This document shows positions 1 through 8,760 of a stretch of 64,000 nucleotides of DNA, piece by piece (positions within the stretch are counted from its first letter, which is position 1; the number at the start of each line of letters is the position of its first letter). The notes under the pieces were generated by a model. The model saw only the letters and a list, made by a program, of their open reading frames with translations. It ran no database searches and was not told the origin of the DNA. The DNA lies in assembly GCA_024400125.1 (NCBI GenBank), contig JAKSNG010000005.1, positions 1 through 64,000 of the forward strand, written 5' to 3'. The position numbers and the translations under genes were made by a program. This DNA is from Paludibacteraceae bacterium. Lineage in GTDB: Bacteria > Bacteroidota > Bacteroidia > Bacteroidales > Paludibacteraceae.

Positions 1-419
1 ACGTTTTTTAAGATACGTTATCAGTAAACGTGTAAACCTTTTTCAGTTTTAGTCAAAATCACTTTTTGAGTCGAGGGTCGAGGGTCGATCGACACTCGGT
101 CGATACTCTCCAACCCTTCGTTTTCCCTCTTTTTTAGGGTCCCCATAGAAACCAACGCAGTGTTTCGTATGGGGAGAGCGGAGGCACAAGTCGCCCGTTG
201 ATTTAGCAGAGCGGTATCAACAATTGCGACCTTGTTGCCGAACGCGAACGACCTTTTGGGACAAACATTACATTCCAAAAGCATTTTTTTGCAAATTTTA
301 TCAAGCGGCGGGTTGCGGCGGGTGCGGCAGGTTGTTATATATATACACATATACGCGCGTATATATGTTTTAGAAAGTACTAGCACCACCTGCACCGTTT
401 TAGTGACTTGTCCAACTGA

Positions 420-523
420 TTCGGGGGTAGGTGGGGTAGGTGGGGTAGGTTGTTTTATAAAAGTATATACATACATGTGCGTGTATGTATATATATAAAC
501 AACATACCCCACCTACCCCCGAT
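420..523. repeat. Long inverted repeat built from GGGGTAGGT units
   Basis: The left arm (about 420-459) has three GGGGTAGGT-type units followed by TGTTTTATA. The right arm (about 491-523) is its reverse complement with one unit fewer. The centre (468-490) is itself a palindrome, ATACATACA with TGTATGTAT around a 6-base loop. The whole 100-bp stretch could fold as a single hairpin or cruciform. There is no T-run placed as in an ordinary terminator. Confidence 0.75.
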
Positions 524-660
524 TCTAATATTGCAGCATTCTAAATGGTTGTATCTCGCTTAGAATCAGACTGTTGCAAGACGGTCGCAAGATTTTTGCA
601 ACATACCCCCTTTTGCCATGAAATTTTAAGAACCTACCCCCTGAATAACATCAAAATTCT

Positions 661-797
661 GGTGACAGTGGTGACAGTGGTGACAGTAGTTTGGGAAAAT
701 CTTTTATAATATATAATACCTGCTCGCGCCTGAGGTGCATATAAATATATATAGTTTATGGAAAATACTGTCACCACTGTCACCACTGTCACCACTG
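661..797. repeat. Inverted repeat of GTGACAGTG units
   Basis: The left arm (661-689) has three copies of GGTGACAGT. The right arm (766-797) has the complementary ACTGTCACC units. The arms are separated by about 76 AT-rich bases. Within each arm the 9-base unit is tandem, so the structure is both a direct and an inverted repeat. Function unknown. Confidence 0.75.
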
Positions 798-905
798 ACT
801 TTTCCTAAAAAGTTGACAGGTTTTTGGTGGCGGGTTGGCGGGGATGTCCACGTCCGCAGGTGCTCCGTTGGTGCTCCGAGACTATGCCCGATGAAGGCAG
901 CCGTT

Positions 906-1766
906 TTAGTTCTTTTTAGGGTCCTTGTCCTCGAAGTCTATATGCGGTTGCAAAGAGTCAAAATAATCTTTTGCATTTAGGGAAGACACGACCTTTTTGC
1001 CTGTCTGTTGTTCAAAGGCCTCGCGTGCCACTTTTGCCACTTCACCACCCCGTGCTGCTGCATGCGCGTGCTCCGACATCGATTGTGGCTGTTCTGCTTT
1101 TTCGATATTTGTAGTGGTCAACTCTGCCAACATATTCATCACTAATTCTTCATTGGTCATGTTGTCGCGAAGATTCTCTTGATGCAACCCTTTGAGGTGT
1201 TTATATTCTTTTGCTGTCAATCCAGCCCATGCCTGATAAATAATATCCGTTAAGGTGGCATATTGTACCCCTTCCTCTACACCATGTGCATCCCATTGGT
1301 CGGTTAAGTCCTTGCGAATCTCAATGCTCTTGAGCCGTTGATTTATCCAGTTATCTGAATACCCTAACCGTTTATAATCCTGTAACGACATTTGGATGCC
1401 TCGTTCTGGGTCTTGCATTTGATGCAAACGTTCGGCAGCAACAGAAGCCATCCATTGTTTGATTGGTTCTGCTTTCTTAGATGGAATAGATTGGATTATG
1501 CGAAAAGCACCTTTAAGGTCGGTACAATTCACCTGTTGTCTACCTCCAGGGGTTGGCATAGAAAGGGGGGTTACAATTTGTAACCAGCCTTTAGCCAATT
1601 CTGGGTCTCGATGCTTAAGTTGCTTAATATAGTTAGCAGGATTTGAACTGCCTGTGAGTATTGTTACTACATCATTTATGCAGAAAAACCATTTTTCCTG
1701 CTCGTCATCCCAGTACGTACGTACTTTTTGAGATTCAAATTGCTTTATTGTTTCTTGTTGTGACAT
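906..1766 (-). CDS. Bro-N domain protein, antirepressor/DinD-like
   Basis: The protein has 286 residues if it starts at the ATG at 1766; the frame stays open a further 17 codons upstream, but that stretch does not look like Bro-N sequence. The first ~110 residues resemble the Bro-N domain of phage antirepressors (the FFCINDVVTILTGS stretch, then QLKHRDPEL). The second half resembles DinD-like proteins, with a WINQRLKSIEIR segment and a C-terminal AAARGGEVAKVARE segment. Bro-N proteins are usually DNA-binding regulators in phages and mobile elements; in DinD the link is to the DNA-damage response. No other phage gene lies nearby, so this is more likely a lone accessory gene than part of a prophage. 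It is 62 bp downstream of the Fib_succ_major gene on the same strand. The exact role is unknown. Confidence 0.75.
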   Translation of the reverse strand: MSQQETIKQFESQKVRTYWDDEQEKWFFCINDVVTILTGSSNPANYIKQLKHRDPELAKGWLQIVTPLSMPTPGGRQQVNCTDLKGAFRIIQSIPSKKAEPIKQWMASVAAERLHQMQDPERGIQMSLQDYKRLGYSDNWINQRLKSIEIRKDLTDQWDAHGVEEGVQYATLTDIIYQAWAGLTAKEYKHLKGLHQENLRDNMTNEELVMNMLAELTTTNIEKAEQPQSMSEHAHAAARGGEVAKVAREAFEQQTGKKVVSSLNAKDYFDSLQPHIDFEDKDPKKN

Positions 1767-1828
1767 GATCAAGGTCTTGTATTTGATGCGTGGTGGATTA
1801 CGTGTAGGTCTTGTCAACTTTTGTCATT

Positions 1829-2638
1829 TTATTTATTACTTGTTCCTACATATACCGGGCGGACAGGTTTGCCAAAATAACGCTCACCGGCTCCATAGCC
1901 ATCAGCTTTCTTATCAAATGCCATACTGCAAGAACCTGCATTAAGCGTTGAAGACCAGTATTCTACGTTATAGTTCAAACTAACATATTTTATATGGGTT
2001 CCGTCATAATATCCGCCACCCGGAAGGAAGATGTGGACATCCATGGCAGGATAATAGGTAGCTCCCTCTTCCTTTGTCTTCTTATAGACAATCACTCCGC
2101 CAACACCGGTTCCTCTGTAGTCCGTGACTGCTTCCTGTACGGTGTAATCTTTATTATTTAATTCCTGCCATTCATCTATTGTGGGTGTACGCCATTCAGG
2201 ACCTCTATTCTGCGTAGCGGCATCGTTCTCCGGTAACAACACGGTTATACTATCTACAAAGCCGTCCTTACCTCTCGTGTTTTGAGTACAATACTTAGTC
2301 AATGTCCACTCGCTATCTCCATACGGATAGTGTGCCCAATCGTAACTCTCTACGTCACTCGTAATGCCACCCCACATAAAATAGCTGCCTACTTGGTAGA
2401 CGCTGTCAGCACCGATATTCGTGGTTGCCCACAACGTTCCGCTGGGCAGACCCAAGTCCACATATTCATAGATAGGAATTTGCTTTTGCAGATACTTGAC
2501 ACTCGTTGGTTCAAATGCTCGACAAAGCAGTTGCTCACCATTATAAATTTCCACGATGTTCACAATTCGAGTAGGAATCTCTGCCCACAACCCTACGCAT
2601 AGCGTCAGGGTGGCAAATAAAATAGTTAATTTACGCAT
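1829..2638 (-). CDS. Secreted protein with Fib_succ_major domain
   Basis: The protein has 269 residues. An N-terminal signal peptide (about 1-19, LTILFATLTLCVGLWA) is followed by a short spacer and then a domain with the hallmarks of the Fibrobacter succinogenes major paralogous family: YVDLGLPSGTLWA near residue 58, a GSYFMWGG segment, and an EWRTPTIDEWQEL segment. The C-terminal part, with YWSSTLNAGS and KPVRPVY, is also typical. Such proteins are exported and often occur in many copies in Bacteroidales; their function is not established. The gene starts 21 bp after the stop of the ATPase gene, so the two may be co-transcribed. The cysteine in the N-terminal region is not in a lipobox, so I read it as a cleaved secreted protein. 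Confidence 0.8.
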   Translation of the reverse strand: MRKLTILFATLTLCVGLWAEIPTRIVNIVEIYNGEQLLCRAFEPTSVKYLQKQIPIYEYVDLGLPSGTLWATTNIGADSVYQVGSYFMWGGITSDVESYDWAHYPYGDSEWTLTKYCTQNTRGKDGFVDSITVLLPENDAATQNRGPEWRTPTIDEWQELNNKDYTVQEAVTDYRGTGVGGVIVYKKTKEEGATYYPAMDVHIFLPGGGYYDGTHIKYVSLNYNVEYWSSTLNAGSCSMAFDKKADGYGAGERYFGKPVRPVYVGTSNK

Positions 2639-2659
2639 AATTATGATTTTTTGATAATT

Positions 2660-3913
2660 TTATTTTTCAATGCATTCCGGGTGGAGCAAGAAATCAAGCA
2701 AGCCGATGACGAGTATGCCTTGTTCGTTATACCAAGGCAGTACATCGTTCTTCTGAATCAATATCTTCTTAAACGAATCACCAATCGCCACGAACGATTG
2801 TTGCTCCTGCTCTATTTTCTCGCGATTTGGTAAGTCCCACGCAGATTGGATATAATAACGCAAGCTGCCTTTATTGGCGACAAAATCCACTTCCAACTGC
2901 TTACGTGTCGGTTTGCCGTTCTCGGACACATTCACTTCCACCACGCCTACATCTACAGCAAAACCACGAATCAGCAGTTCGTTGTAAATGACATTTTCCA
3001 TGATATGATTTTCTTCCTGTTGACGGAAATTGATACGAGCGTTCCTCAAACCAATATCCGTAAAATAGTATTTCTGAGGGGTAGTGATATATTTGCGTCC
3101 TTTGATATCATAGCGCACGGCTTGTTCAATGAGAAAAGAGTCTTGTAAATAGTCCAAGTATTTCTCTATGGTATTTTGAGAAACGGACTTGTTCTTTGCC
3201 GTTTTTATGGTATTAGCAATACGTAGCGGATTAAGTAAACTGCCAATATCAGAAGCCACAATATCGGTCACATTTGCCAAGTCATTATCAGCACGTAAAT
3301 TGTATCGGGCAATAATGTCTTTTAGATATACCTTGCGAAACAAGTCTTTAAGATATTGTTGCTTGGCGGCATCTGTTGTGCGTTGCAGAACCAGCGGCAT
3401 TCCGCCGTATCTGCAATATTCATTCCATGCGTGATGTTTATCCCCATCATATACAGAATAAAATTCCGAGAACGACAAAGGATGAACGTTTATCTCGTCA
3501 CCGCGGTCACCAAATTCGGTAGCAATATCCGAAGACAGAAATTTCGAGTTACTTCCGGTAACATACACGTCTATATTCGGTATATGTAGAAAGCCATTCA
3601 ACACATCAACAAAATCTTCGGCTTTTTGTATTTCGTCAAGCAATACATAATATCGCTCAGAATCAACAATTCGTTTCGTCACATAATCATACAATGCATC
3701 AGCCTGTCGATATTGACGATTCTTGAAATCATCCAATGCCAAAGTAATAATGTGATCTTGCGGAACATCGTGTTCTACCAAATAGCGAACAAATAGAGTG
3801 AATAGTAAATAGGACTTACCTGCACGGCGCAGACCGGTTATGATTTTCACCTGTCCATTCCACTGTTTTTCAATTAGTTGATTAAGATATAAATCCCTTT
3901 GAACTTCCTTCAT
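2660..3913 (-). CDS. AAA_14/DUF4143 family ATPase
   Basis: The protein has 417 residues. The Walker A motif is GLRRAGKS at residues 27-34 and the Walker B motif is VLLDEIQ near 94-100, followed by a VTGSNSKFLSSD segment typical of AAA_14 ATPases. The C-terminal half matches the DUF4143 type, with QLEVDFVANKG near residue 350 resembling the core of PD-(D/E)XK nucleases. The family is very common in Bacteroidota, often in variable regions, and its role is unknown; defence or toxin-like functions have been suggested but not shown. A promoter-like TAATTTTG on the minus strand (3940-3947) lies just upstream, so this gene probably heads a three-gene leftward unit. Confidence 0.85.
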   Translation of the reverse strand: MKEVQRDLYLNQLIEKQWNGQVKIITGLRRAGKSYLLFTLFVRYLVEHDVPQDHIITLALDDFKNRQYRQADALYDYVTKRIVDSERYYVLLDEIQKAEDFVDVLNGFLHIPNIDVYVTGSNSKFLSSDIATEFGDRGDEINVHPLSFSEFYSVYDGDKHHAWNEYCRYGGMPLVLQRTTDAAKQQYLKDLFRKVYLKDIIARYNLRADNDLANVTDIVASDIGSLLNPLRIANTIKTAKNKSVSQNTIEKYLDYLQDSFLIEQAVRYDIKGRKYITTPQKYYFTDIGLRNARINFRQQEENHIMENVIYNELLIRGFAVDVGVVEVNVSENGKPTRKQLEVDFVANKGSLRYYIQSAWDLPNREKIEQEQQSFVAIGDSFKKILIQKNDVLPWYNEQGILVIGLLDFLLHPECIEK

Positions 3914-3939
3914 GTAGGCTCACTTACTGAAAATTTTTG

Positions 3940-3947
3940 CAAAATTA
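3940..3947 (-). promoter_or_regulatory. -7 box for the AAA/DUF4143 ATPase
   Basis: TAATTTTG on the minus strand, about 27 bases before the ATG, with an upstream TTG in place of the -33 box. It matches the Bacteroidota TAnnTTTG consensus. Confidence 0.55.
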
Positions 3948-4083
3948 CGACTTTTTTTTCAATTATGCAAATGTTTTTGCATTTTTTTTGCATTTTTTGC
4001 GTTCTAAACTGCACAAAATTGCATAATTTGATTAGGATATTTGTTATTTATATCTCGGTCACAGACCGTGATTGGTTAATATC

Positions 4084-5892
4084 TTATTTTACTGGATAAA
4101 CTTGTTTTCCTTCAAAGTATGTGTTGGTGACGTTGGTGTGGAAAATAGCTGTTTTGTCTGTTTTCTCCAACTCCAAGACGTCTTGATCCAATACCACAAA
4201 GTCAGCATATTTGCCCACTTTAATTGAGCCACGTTCGTTCTCTAAACCAAGCGAGGAAGCGCCATTGATAGTCAAGCATTGCAGCGCTTCGCTAACCGTC
4301 AGTAAGTCTTCTTTTTCTCCAAGCGGCTTAGCATCTAAGCAACTCGGACCGAGTCCAGTTACCGTAACACCAATGATATTGGGAACAGTACCTAAAATCA
4401 TCTCTCCGCAAGGAGCATCGGTGGAGGACGAAACAACGATACCGGCATTCAGTAATTTCTTCATTGGATAACCGTCTTCATAAACCTGTTTAGGCATAAT
4501 CGAATAGAGGTATTCGCGAATAGAATCCGGGTCTCCGGCATGCCAAATGAGGTTGGAGGCAATGCCGATATTGTTTTGACCGCAACGCGTAATGTCTGCG
4601 TCGGATATATTACGCACGTGAGCCAACGAGTTACGAATCTTGAGTGAGGACGCTGAAGGCGAAGCGCAGTAGGCGTTGATAATCTGGTTACAAGCCAAAT
4701 CACCGAACGTGTGCACATGCACGGGCATTCCCTTGGCATTAGCCTGTGCCACAATAGCGTTGACTTCGGATTGCTCCCAAATGATGTTGCCGTGTTTCTT
4801 GTTTTCGGGTAATCCGGGTACGGTATATTCCTCGCTAATCCAACCGGTATAGGTCTCTACTACCCCGTCGGCAAACAGTTTAACACCATTGGCTTGCACG
4901 TGTCCCTTCGTGTATTGATTCGATAACGACTGAACGCGGTTCAGTTTATCTATTACGCGCTGTGGCATAGTTCCTTCCTTAGGCAAGCCCCAATCATAAC
5001 TACGAATGGTATAGTACCCCATTACATTAGCGGTGAGTGTACCGGCTTTATCCATCTGCGCGAGGTATTGGTACGTGAGAGCGTCGTCAAAAGCATTGAT
5101 GTACGCATCCATGTAAGACGTGAAGCCGCGTTTATTGAGTTCCTTAACAGCGTTTTGGCATGCCTGAAGGTATCCGGCTTCGTCTAACGGAGCACCAAAA
5201 CTTTGTTCAAGAACGTACATTACAGCTTCATCGGTGAGAAAACCGCTGGCGATATTAGTAGGATTACCGGTATCGTCCAAAATGGTGATAACCTCTCCTC
5301 CGCGAACATCTTTGATTTTGTGTCCGTCCTCATCAATCAGTCCAGCTTTCTTTAGCGCCGTTCTGTTGCATACGGCACTATGTCCGCCGCTATCCATCAT
5401 TATCGCAGGATTGCCGTTCGACACTTTCTCAATCTCGGAGGCGTAGTCATTGGTACTGAATTTAACCACGTCTAGTGTTGCCCAACCAAAAGAGAGGAAA
5501 GGACCAGGGTTGTTCTTCATCTTATTAGGGATAATCGTAGTAACTAAGTCTTGGTAAGATGCTCTAAAACCGGGCAGCATACGGGCTATAGCGTCAATGC
5601 CGACGAAGTGTCCGTGCCCTTCGGTGCAACCCGGAATAACGAGTCCCTTGCCGGTATAGTCAATGACGGGTATTCCTTCTTTCTCATACTCTTTGGCTCC
5701 GGCAGCATTGCCTACATACACGAATTTGCCGTCTTTCACTACGAAAGCGTCAGCGATAGCGTTGTTCTCGGCAGTATAAATCTTACCATACACGACTAAA
5801 TTTGCATCCTTCTTAGGTTGCGGTTCGTCTTTCTTGCAGCCTACTAATGCGACTGCTGCGATGGCCATAATGGCTAAAAATAATTTACGCAT
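4084..5892 (-). CDS. Lipoprotein amidohydrolase of the YtcJ/Amidohydro_3 type
   Basis: The protein has 602 residues. The N-terminus has a lipoprotein signal peptide with lipobox AALVGC-like ending at VGC (cysteine near residue 19), so it is likely an envelope lipoprotein. Metal-ligand motifs of the metal-dependent hydrolase superfamily are present: HGHF near residue 94, VHVHTFGD near 390, SLAHVRN near 420 and SSTDAP near 490. The overall layout, including the C-terminal GSIKVGKYADFVVLD segment, is that of the YtcJ-like subfamily. The substrate cannot be told; the family acts on amides and imides. The gene is divergent from the outer-membrane receptor gene and has its own promoter. Confidence 0.88.
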   Translation of the reverse strand: MRKLFLAIMAIAAVALVGCKKDEPQPKKDANLVVYGKIYTAENNAIADAFVVKDGKFVYVGNAAGAKEYEKEGIPVIDYTGKGLVIPGCTEGHGHFVGIDAIARMLPGFRASYQDLVTTIIPNKMKNNPGPFLSFGWATLDVVKFSTNDYASEIEKVSNGNPAIMMDSGGHSAVCNRTALKKAGLIDEDGHKIKDVRGGEVITILDDTGNPTNIASGFLTDEAVMYVLEQSFGAPLDEAGYLQACQNAVKELNKRGFTSYMDAYINAFDDALTYQYLAQMDKAGTLTANVMGYYTIRSYDWGLPKEGTMPQRVIDKLNRVQSLSNQYTKGHVQANGVKLFADGVVETYTGWISEEYTVPGLPENKKHGNIIWEQSEVNAIVAQANAKGMPVHVHTFGDLACNQIINAYCASPSASSLKIRNSLAHVRNISDADITRCGQNNIGIASNLIWHAGDPDSIREYLYSIMPKQVYEDGYPMKKLLNAGIVVSSSTDAPCGEMILGTVPNIIGVTVTGLGPSCLDAKPLGEKEDLLTVSEALQCLTINGASSLGLENERGSIKVGKYADFVVLDQDVLELEKTDKTAIFHTNVTNTYFEGKQVYPVK

Positions 5893-5970
5893 AATTTGAT
5901 AAATTAATTGTTAATAAATGTAGTTAGTACTCTCGCGTGTACTTTTTTTGTTGCAAAACGAAATCGGCTG

Positions 5971-5978
5971 CAAAGTTA
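5971..5978 (-). promoter_or_regulatory. -7 box for the amidohydrolase gene
   Basis: TAACTTTG on the minus strand, about 79 bases before the start codon at 5892. It is one half of a divergent promoter pair. Confidence 0.6.
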
Positions 5979-6017
5979 CAATAATTTTCTGGTTTGTGCA
6001 AATAATTTTATAAAAAA

Positions 6018-6049
6018 TTTGTGTATTCCAAAAATTTGTTGTACTTTTG
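6018..6049 (+). promoter_or_regulatory. Promoter of the outer-membrane receptor gene
   Basis: A TTTG at 6018-6021 and TACTTTTG at 6042-6049, 20 bases apart, match the Bacteroidota -33/-7 pattern. The expected start of transcription is a few bases downstream, just before the AAAGTC-type repeat. Confidence 0.65.
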
Positions 6050-6052
6050 CGC

Positions 6053-6084
6053 TCAAAAGTCAAAAGTCGAAAGTTAAAAGTCAA
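6053..6084. repeat. AAAGTCR heptamer repeat in the 5' leader
   Basis: Four to five degenerate 7-base units (AAAGTCA, AAAGTCG, AAAGTTA) fill the whole leader between the promoter and the ATG. The same kind of repeat recurs near 16108, 35319, 37434 and 39199. Confidence 0.75.
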
Positions 6085-8151
6085 ATGATGAAAAGAAGTG
6101 CACTACTTATTTTATGTTTAGCGACAGCGTGCGTATACGTGCAAGCAGAGTATATCGTGGAGATAAAAGAAACGAAGAAAGTGATTCACGTGGATCAGTT
6201 GGGACTCAGTTCCAGTGCCAATGTACGCGACGCCTTGGATATGATGCCCAGTCTGCTTGGCCGCAACACGACCAATATCATAGATAATTTCTCCGTACAA
6301 ATAGATGGACAAAGTGTAGGCAATAGTACCGACGTGGTCTTGGTGCAGACCCTACTCGCCGAAGTGGATGTGATTGAGATTTCCACCTCCCCCACCGCCA
6401 GCGAACAAAAGAATGGTCAAGGTGGCGTGATTAACATCAAACTGAAAGAAGCCGACGAAGGTTTTCACGGCGATGTACTATTCGATGCTACTACGGAATG
6501 GGATGTGATGCCATCTGTACTGATGTCCTACAAGAAAAATAACTGGTCTTTTAGAGGCAGTATGATGATGGAATATTATCGTCCCACAACCAGCAGTTAT
6601 ACCGAGCAGTACTCGCCCTCCGCATTGCTGATGAGTATAGACACCATGACCGAACGCTACCGGCAAGAGACAGCTAAGTTCTACGCGAAATATCAGACGA
6701 ACTCCGACGAACTCAAAATCAATGTATGGGAAAGTCTCGCCTACGGCAATGAAGATAAGCTGAATTATCTATGTCATCAAACCACTCCCGACCTGACTCA
6801 GCCATCGATTATCAAACAAATAACAGGCACAGACACCACCGCTATCAGTCAAAGACAGTTATCCGTAGTCGCAAACTTCGATTATAAACACACATTCGGC
6901 AACAACGGCACACTCAATGCCAACGCACGATACGACTACTCACCTGAAAGTAGTAGTAACGAGATGCGCTATGACTCACGATACTATCGTCTACTGAACG
7001 GTGTCATCGGTGGAGCAGATGTGAAGTACCTATCCGCTCTACAACGCCAACCTCATCAACTAAGCGCTGAGCTGAAGACAAAACATAAGATTGGCGACTG
7101 GAACGAGACGCACTACTTGGAATTAGAGGGCGGTGCTAACTACGAATTGGGAGCATCATCCACGAAGAACGATGAACAGCGATGGAAAGAGGGCACACGA
7201 CACCTACAACCCGACACCCGCCTCTACCATACCCTATCCCACTATGTGTCACCATTCCTCACGTTTACGTACCAATATCAGGCCCTACGCATCGAATTAG
7301 GCGGACGCTACCAATACAAACAACAACGCGTATCGGACAATATCCAGACCTACCAAAACGCCATAGACACTACCACTCATATTCGTGCACACGATTGGAC
7401 GGCTAACGCAAGTTTCAATTGGCAAGTTGTACCACATCATAACCTGCGCCTAATAGCAGCACGAAACATTATCCGTCCGTCTGTGGAACAACTGAGCCCA
7501 ATAGCCTACTACAATAACCATTCCTGCAAACAAATCAAAGGTAACCCAGACCTGCAATCAACATCCATCTATAATATTGAATTGAACTACACCCACGACT
7601 TCAAAAATGACAAACATAACCTGTTATTTGACGCAGGACTGAACTATATCCGCACCGAGAATCCCATTGTGCAAGTGATGCGCGAAGATGCGAGTCGTAA
7701 GACTATCTATACCACCTACATCAACGACAATGGCAAACCCAGCAATATCCTCAATCTCAACCTGCTACTATGCTACCAAGTAGGCGTATATACGATGCTG
7801 TTAACCGGTAACACGTTCTATAAAATGCAACACGTAGGCGAGGACGTCCATGCACGACTGTACTACAACGTGGCATTGAGCAATAACTTCAACTTTGCCA
7901 AAGGATGGGCGTTCTCGTTCAAACTGAGTTACAACTCCGAAGAATGGATGATGAATGAAATCAAAGGCGACTGTTTCTTGGCTAACCTACGTTTGGCTAA
8001 ACAGTGGGGCAATTGGATTGTGCATGCAGAGATTAACGATGTCTTTAACTACCTATCCACCGACATCAGCAAAAATGGCGAGGAGACTATTCTTCGTCAA
8101 TACGACCCACACATACAGGCCGTGGCACTCGGTTTTGCCTACAAGTGGTAA
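6085..8151 (+). CDS. TonB-dependent-receptor-like outer-membrane beta-barrel protein
   Basis: The protein has 688 residues from the ATG at 6085 (a second ATG follows at once). A signal peptide ends near QAEY. A plug-like part (about residues 30-125) contains NVRDALDMMPSLLGR, VDVIEIST and GQGGVINIKLKEA, as in TonB-dependent receptors. The rest is a long stretch of alternating hydrophobic and polar residues rich in Tyr, as in OMP_b-brl_3 barrels, ending in an aromatic residue (AYKW). The usual N-terminal carboxypeptidase-regulatory-like domain is missing and the plug is short. There is no SusD partner, so it does not look like a glycan-uptake pair. Ligand unknown. The open frame extends 59 codons upstream, but that part lies across the promoter. 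Confidence 0.85.
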   Translation: MMKRSALLILCLATACVYVQAEYIVEIKETKKVIHVDQLGLSSSANVRDALDMMPSLLGRNTTNIIDNFSVQIDGQSVGNSTDVVLVQTLLAEVDVIEISTSPTASEQKNGQGGVINIKLKEADEGFHGDVLFDATTEWDVMPSVLMSYKKNNWSFRGSMMMEYYRPTTSSYTEQYSPSALLMSIDTMTERYRQETAKFYAKYQTNSDELKINVWESLAYGNEDKLNYLCHQTTPDLTQPSIIKQITGTDTTAISQRQLSVVANFDYKHTFGNNGTLNANARYDYSPESSSNEMRYDSRYYRLLNGVIGGADVKYLSALQRQPHQLSAELKTKHKIGDWNETHYLELEGGANYELGASSTKNDEQRWKEGTRHLQPDTRLYHTLSHYVSPFLTFTYQYQALRIELGGRYQYKQQRVSDNIQTYQNAIDTTTHIRAHDWTANASFNWQVVPHHNLRLIAARNIIRPSVEQLSPIAYYNNHSCKQIKGNPDLQSTSIYNIELNYTHDFKNDKHNLLFDAGLNYIRTENPIVQVMREDASRKTIYTTYINDNGKPSNILNLNLLLCYQVGVYTMLLTGNTFYKMQHVGEDVHARLYYNVALSNNFNFAKGWAFSFKLSYNSEEWMMNEIKGDCFLANLRLAKQWGNWIVHAEINDVFNYLSTDISKNGEETILRQYDPHIQAVALGFAYKW

Positions 8152-8152
8152 A

Positions 8153-8746
8153 TTATTGATTTTGCTCAGCAGCCACCGCCTTGGCATAGCATGCTCGGCA
8201 GAGCGGTTCATAACTGTCCGTCTCGCCTAATAGCACACGTTTCTCGGACGCTACCAGACGGTGACTGACATACGCTAAGTCGCCACAATGGACACAGATA
8301 GCATGCGTCTTATACACATCCTCTGCGATAGCCATGAGAGCAGGCATAGGGCCGAAAGGCACACCCTTGAAGTCCATATCAAGTCCGGCACAGATAACAC
8401 GTACACCACGGGCAGCTAACTGCTGACAGACATCCACTATTCCCATATCAAAGAACTGCGCTTCGTCAATACCAACGACATCAATGTCGCTGGCTAATAA
8501 TAAGATGTTCTGACTACTATCTACAGGCGTAGAGGTGATGACATTATGGTCATGGCTGACCACATCTTGCTCAGAATAGCGCACATCAATGGCAGGTTTG
8601 AAAATCTCTACCTTTTGCTTAGCAAACTGTGCACGTTTCATACGACGAATCAACTCTTCGGTTTTACCCGAAAACATCGAACCGCAAACAACTTCAATAC
8701 TACCCCGTCTGCGGGAGGGACCTTGCGTATCTCTTTCGTTAAACAT
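8153..8746 (-). CDS. tdk: Thymidine kinase
   Basis: The protein has 197 residues, normal for type II thymidine kinase. It phosphorylates thymidine to dTMP in the cytosolic salvage pathway. The P-loop GSMFSGKT is at residues 22-29, the DEAQFFD segment near 95 carries the acidic residue of the active site, and a zinc site is formed by CVHCGD and CRACYA. The gene starts 14 bp after recJ on the same strand and ends one base from the stop of the convergent receptor gene. Confidence 0.97.
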   Translation of the reverse strand: MFNERDTQGPSRRRGSIEVVCGSMFSGKTEELIRRMKRAQFAKQKVEIFKPAIDVRYSEQDVVSHDHNVITSTPVDSSQNILLLASDIDVVGIDEAQFFDMGIVDVCQQLAARGVRVICAGLDMDFKGVPFGPMPALMAIAEDVYKTHAICVHCGDLAYVSHRLVASEKRVLLGETDSYEPLCRACYAKAVAAEQNQ

Positions 8747-8760
8747 ATTAGATATAAGTA

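Larger units (their letters stand above)
1..905. other. Repeat-rich region without a convincing gene
   Basis: No gene is called in this stretch. It contains direct repeats of GTCGAGG near 68-108, a G-rich stretch of CGGCGGGT-like units near 302-335, alternating TA/CA/CG runs near 336-372, and two large inverted repeats (420-523 and 661-797). An open frame on the minus strand at 21-512 runs through the low-complexity DNA. Its second half (about 100-300) has a more protein-like composition, but I cannot support it as a gene. The region sits downstream of a Bro-N gene, so it may be the decayed remainder of a mobile element. Confidence 0.6.

Noticed and set aside
735-980. Plus-strand ORF of 81 codons
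   Set aside because: It reads through the GTGACAGTG hairpin repeat as repeated LSP and overlaps the Bro-N gene end; no support as a gene.
906-1766. Prophage
   Set aside because: Only a Bro-N gene is present; no integrase, terminase, capsid or lysis gene is seen.
5908-6084. Upstream extension of the receptor ORF
   Set aside because: This part spans the divergent promoters and the heptamer repeat; the signal peptide begins at 6085.
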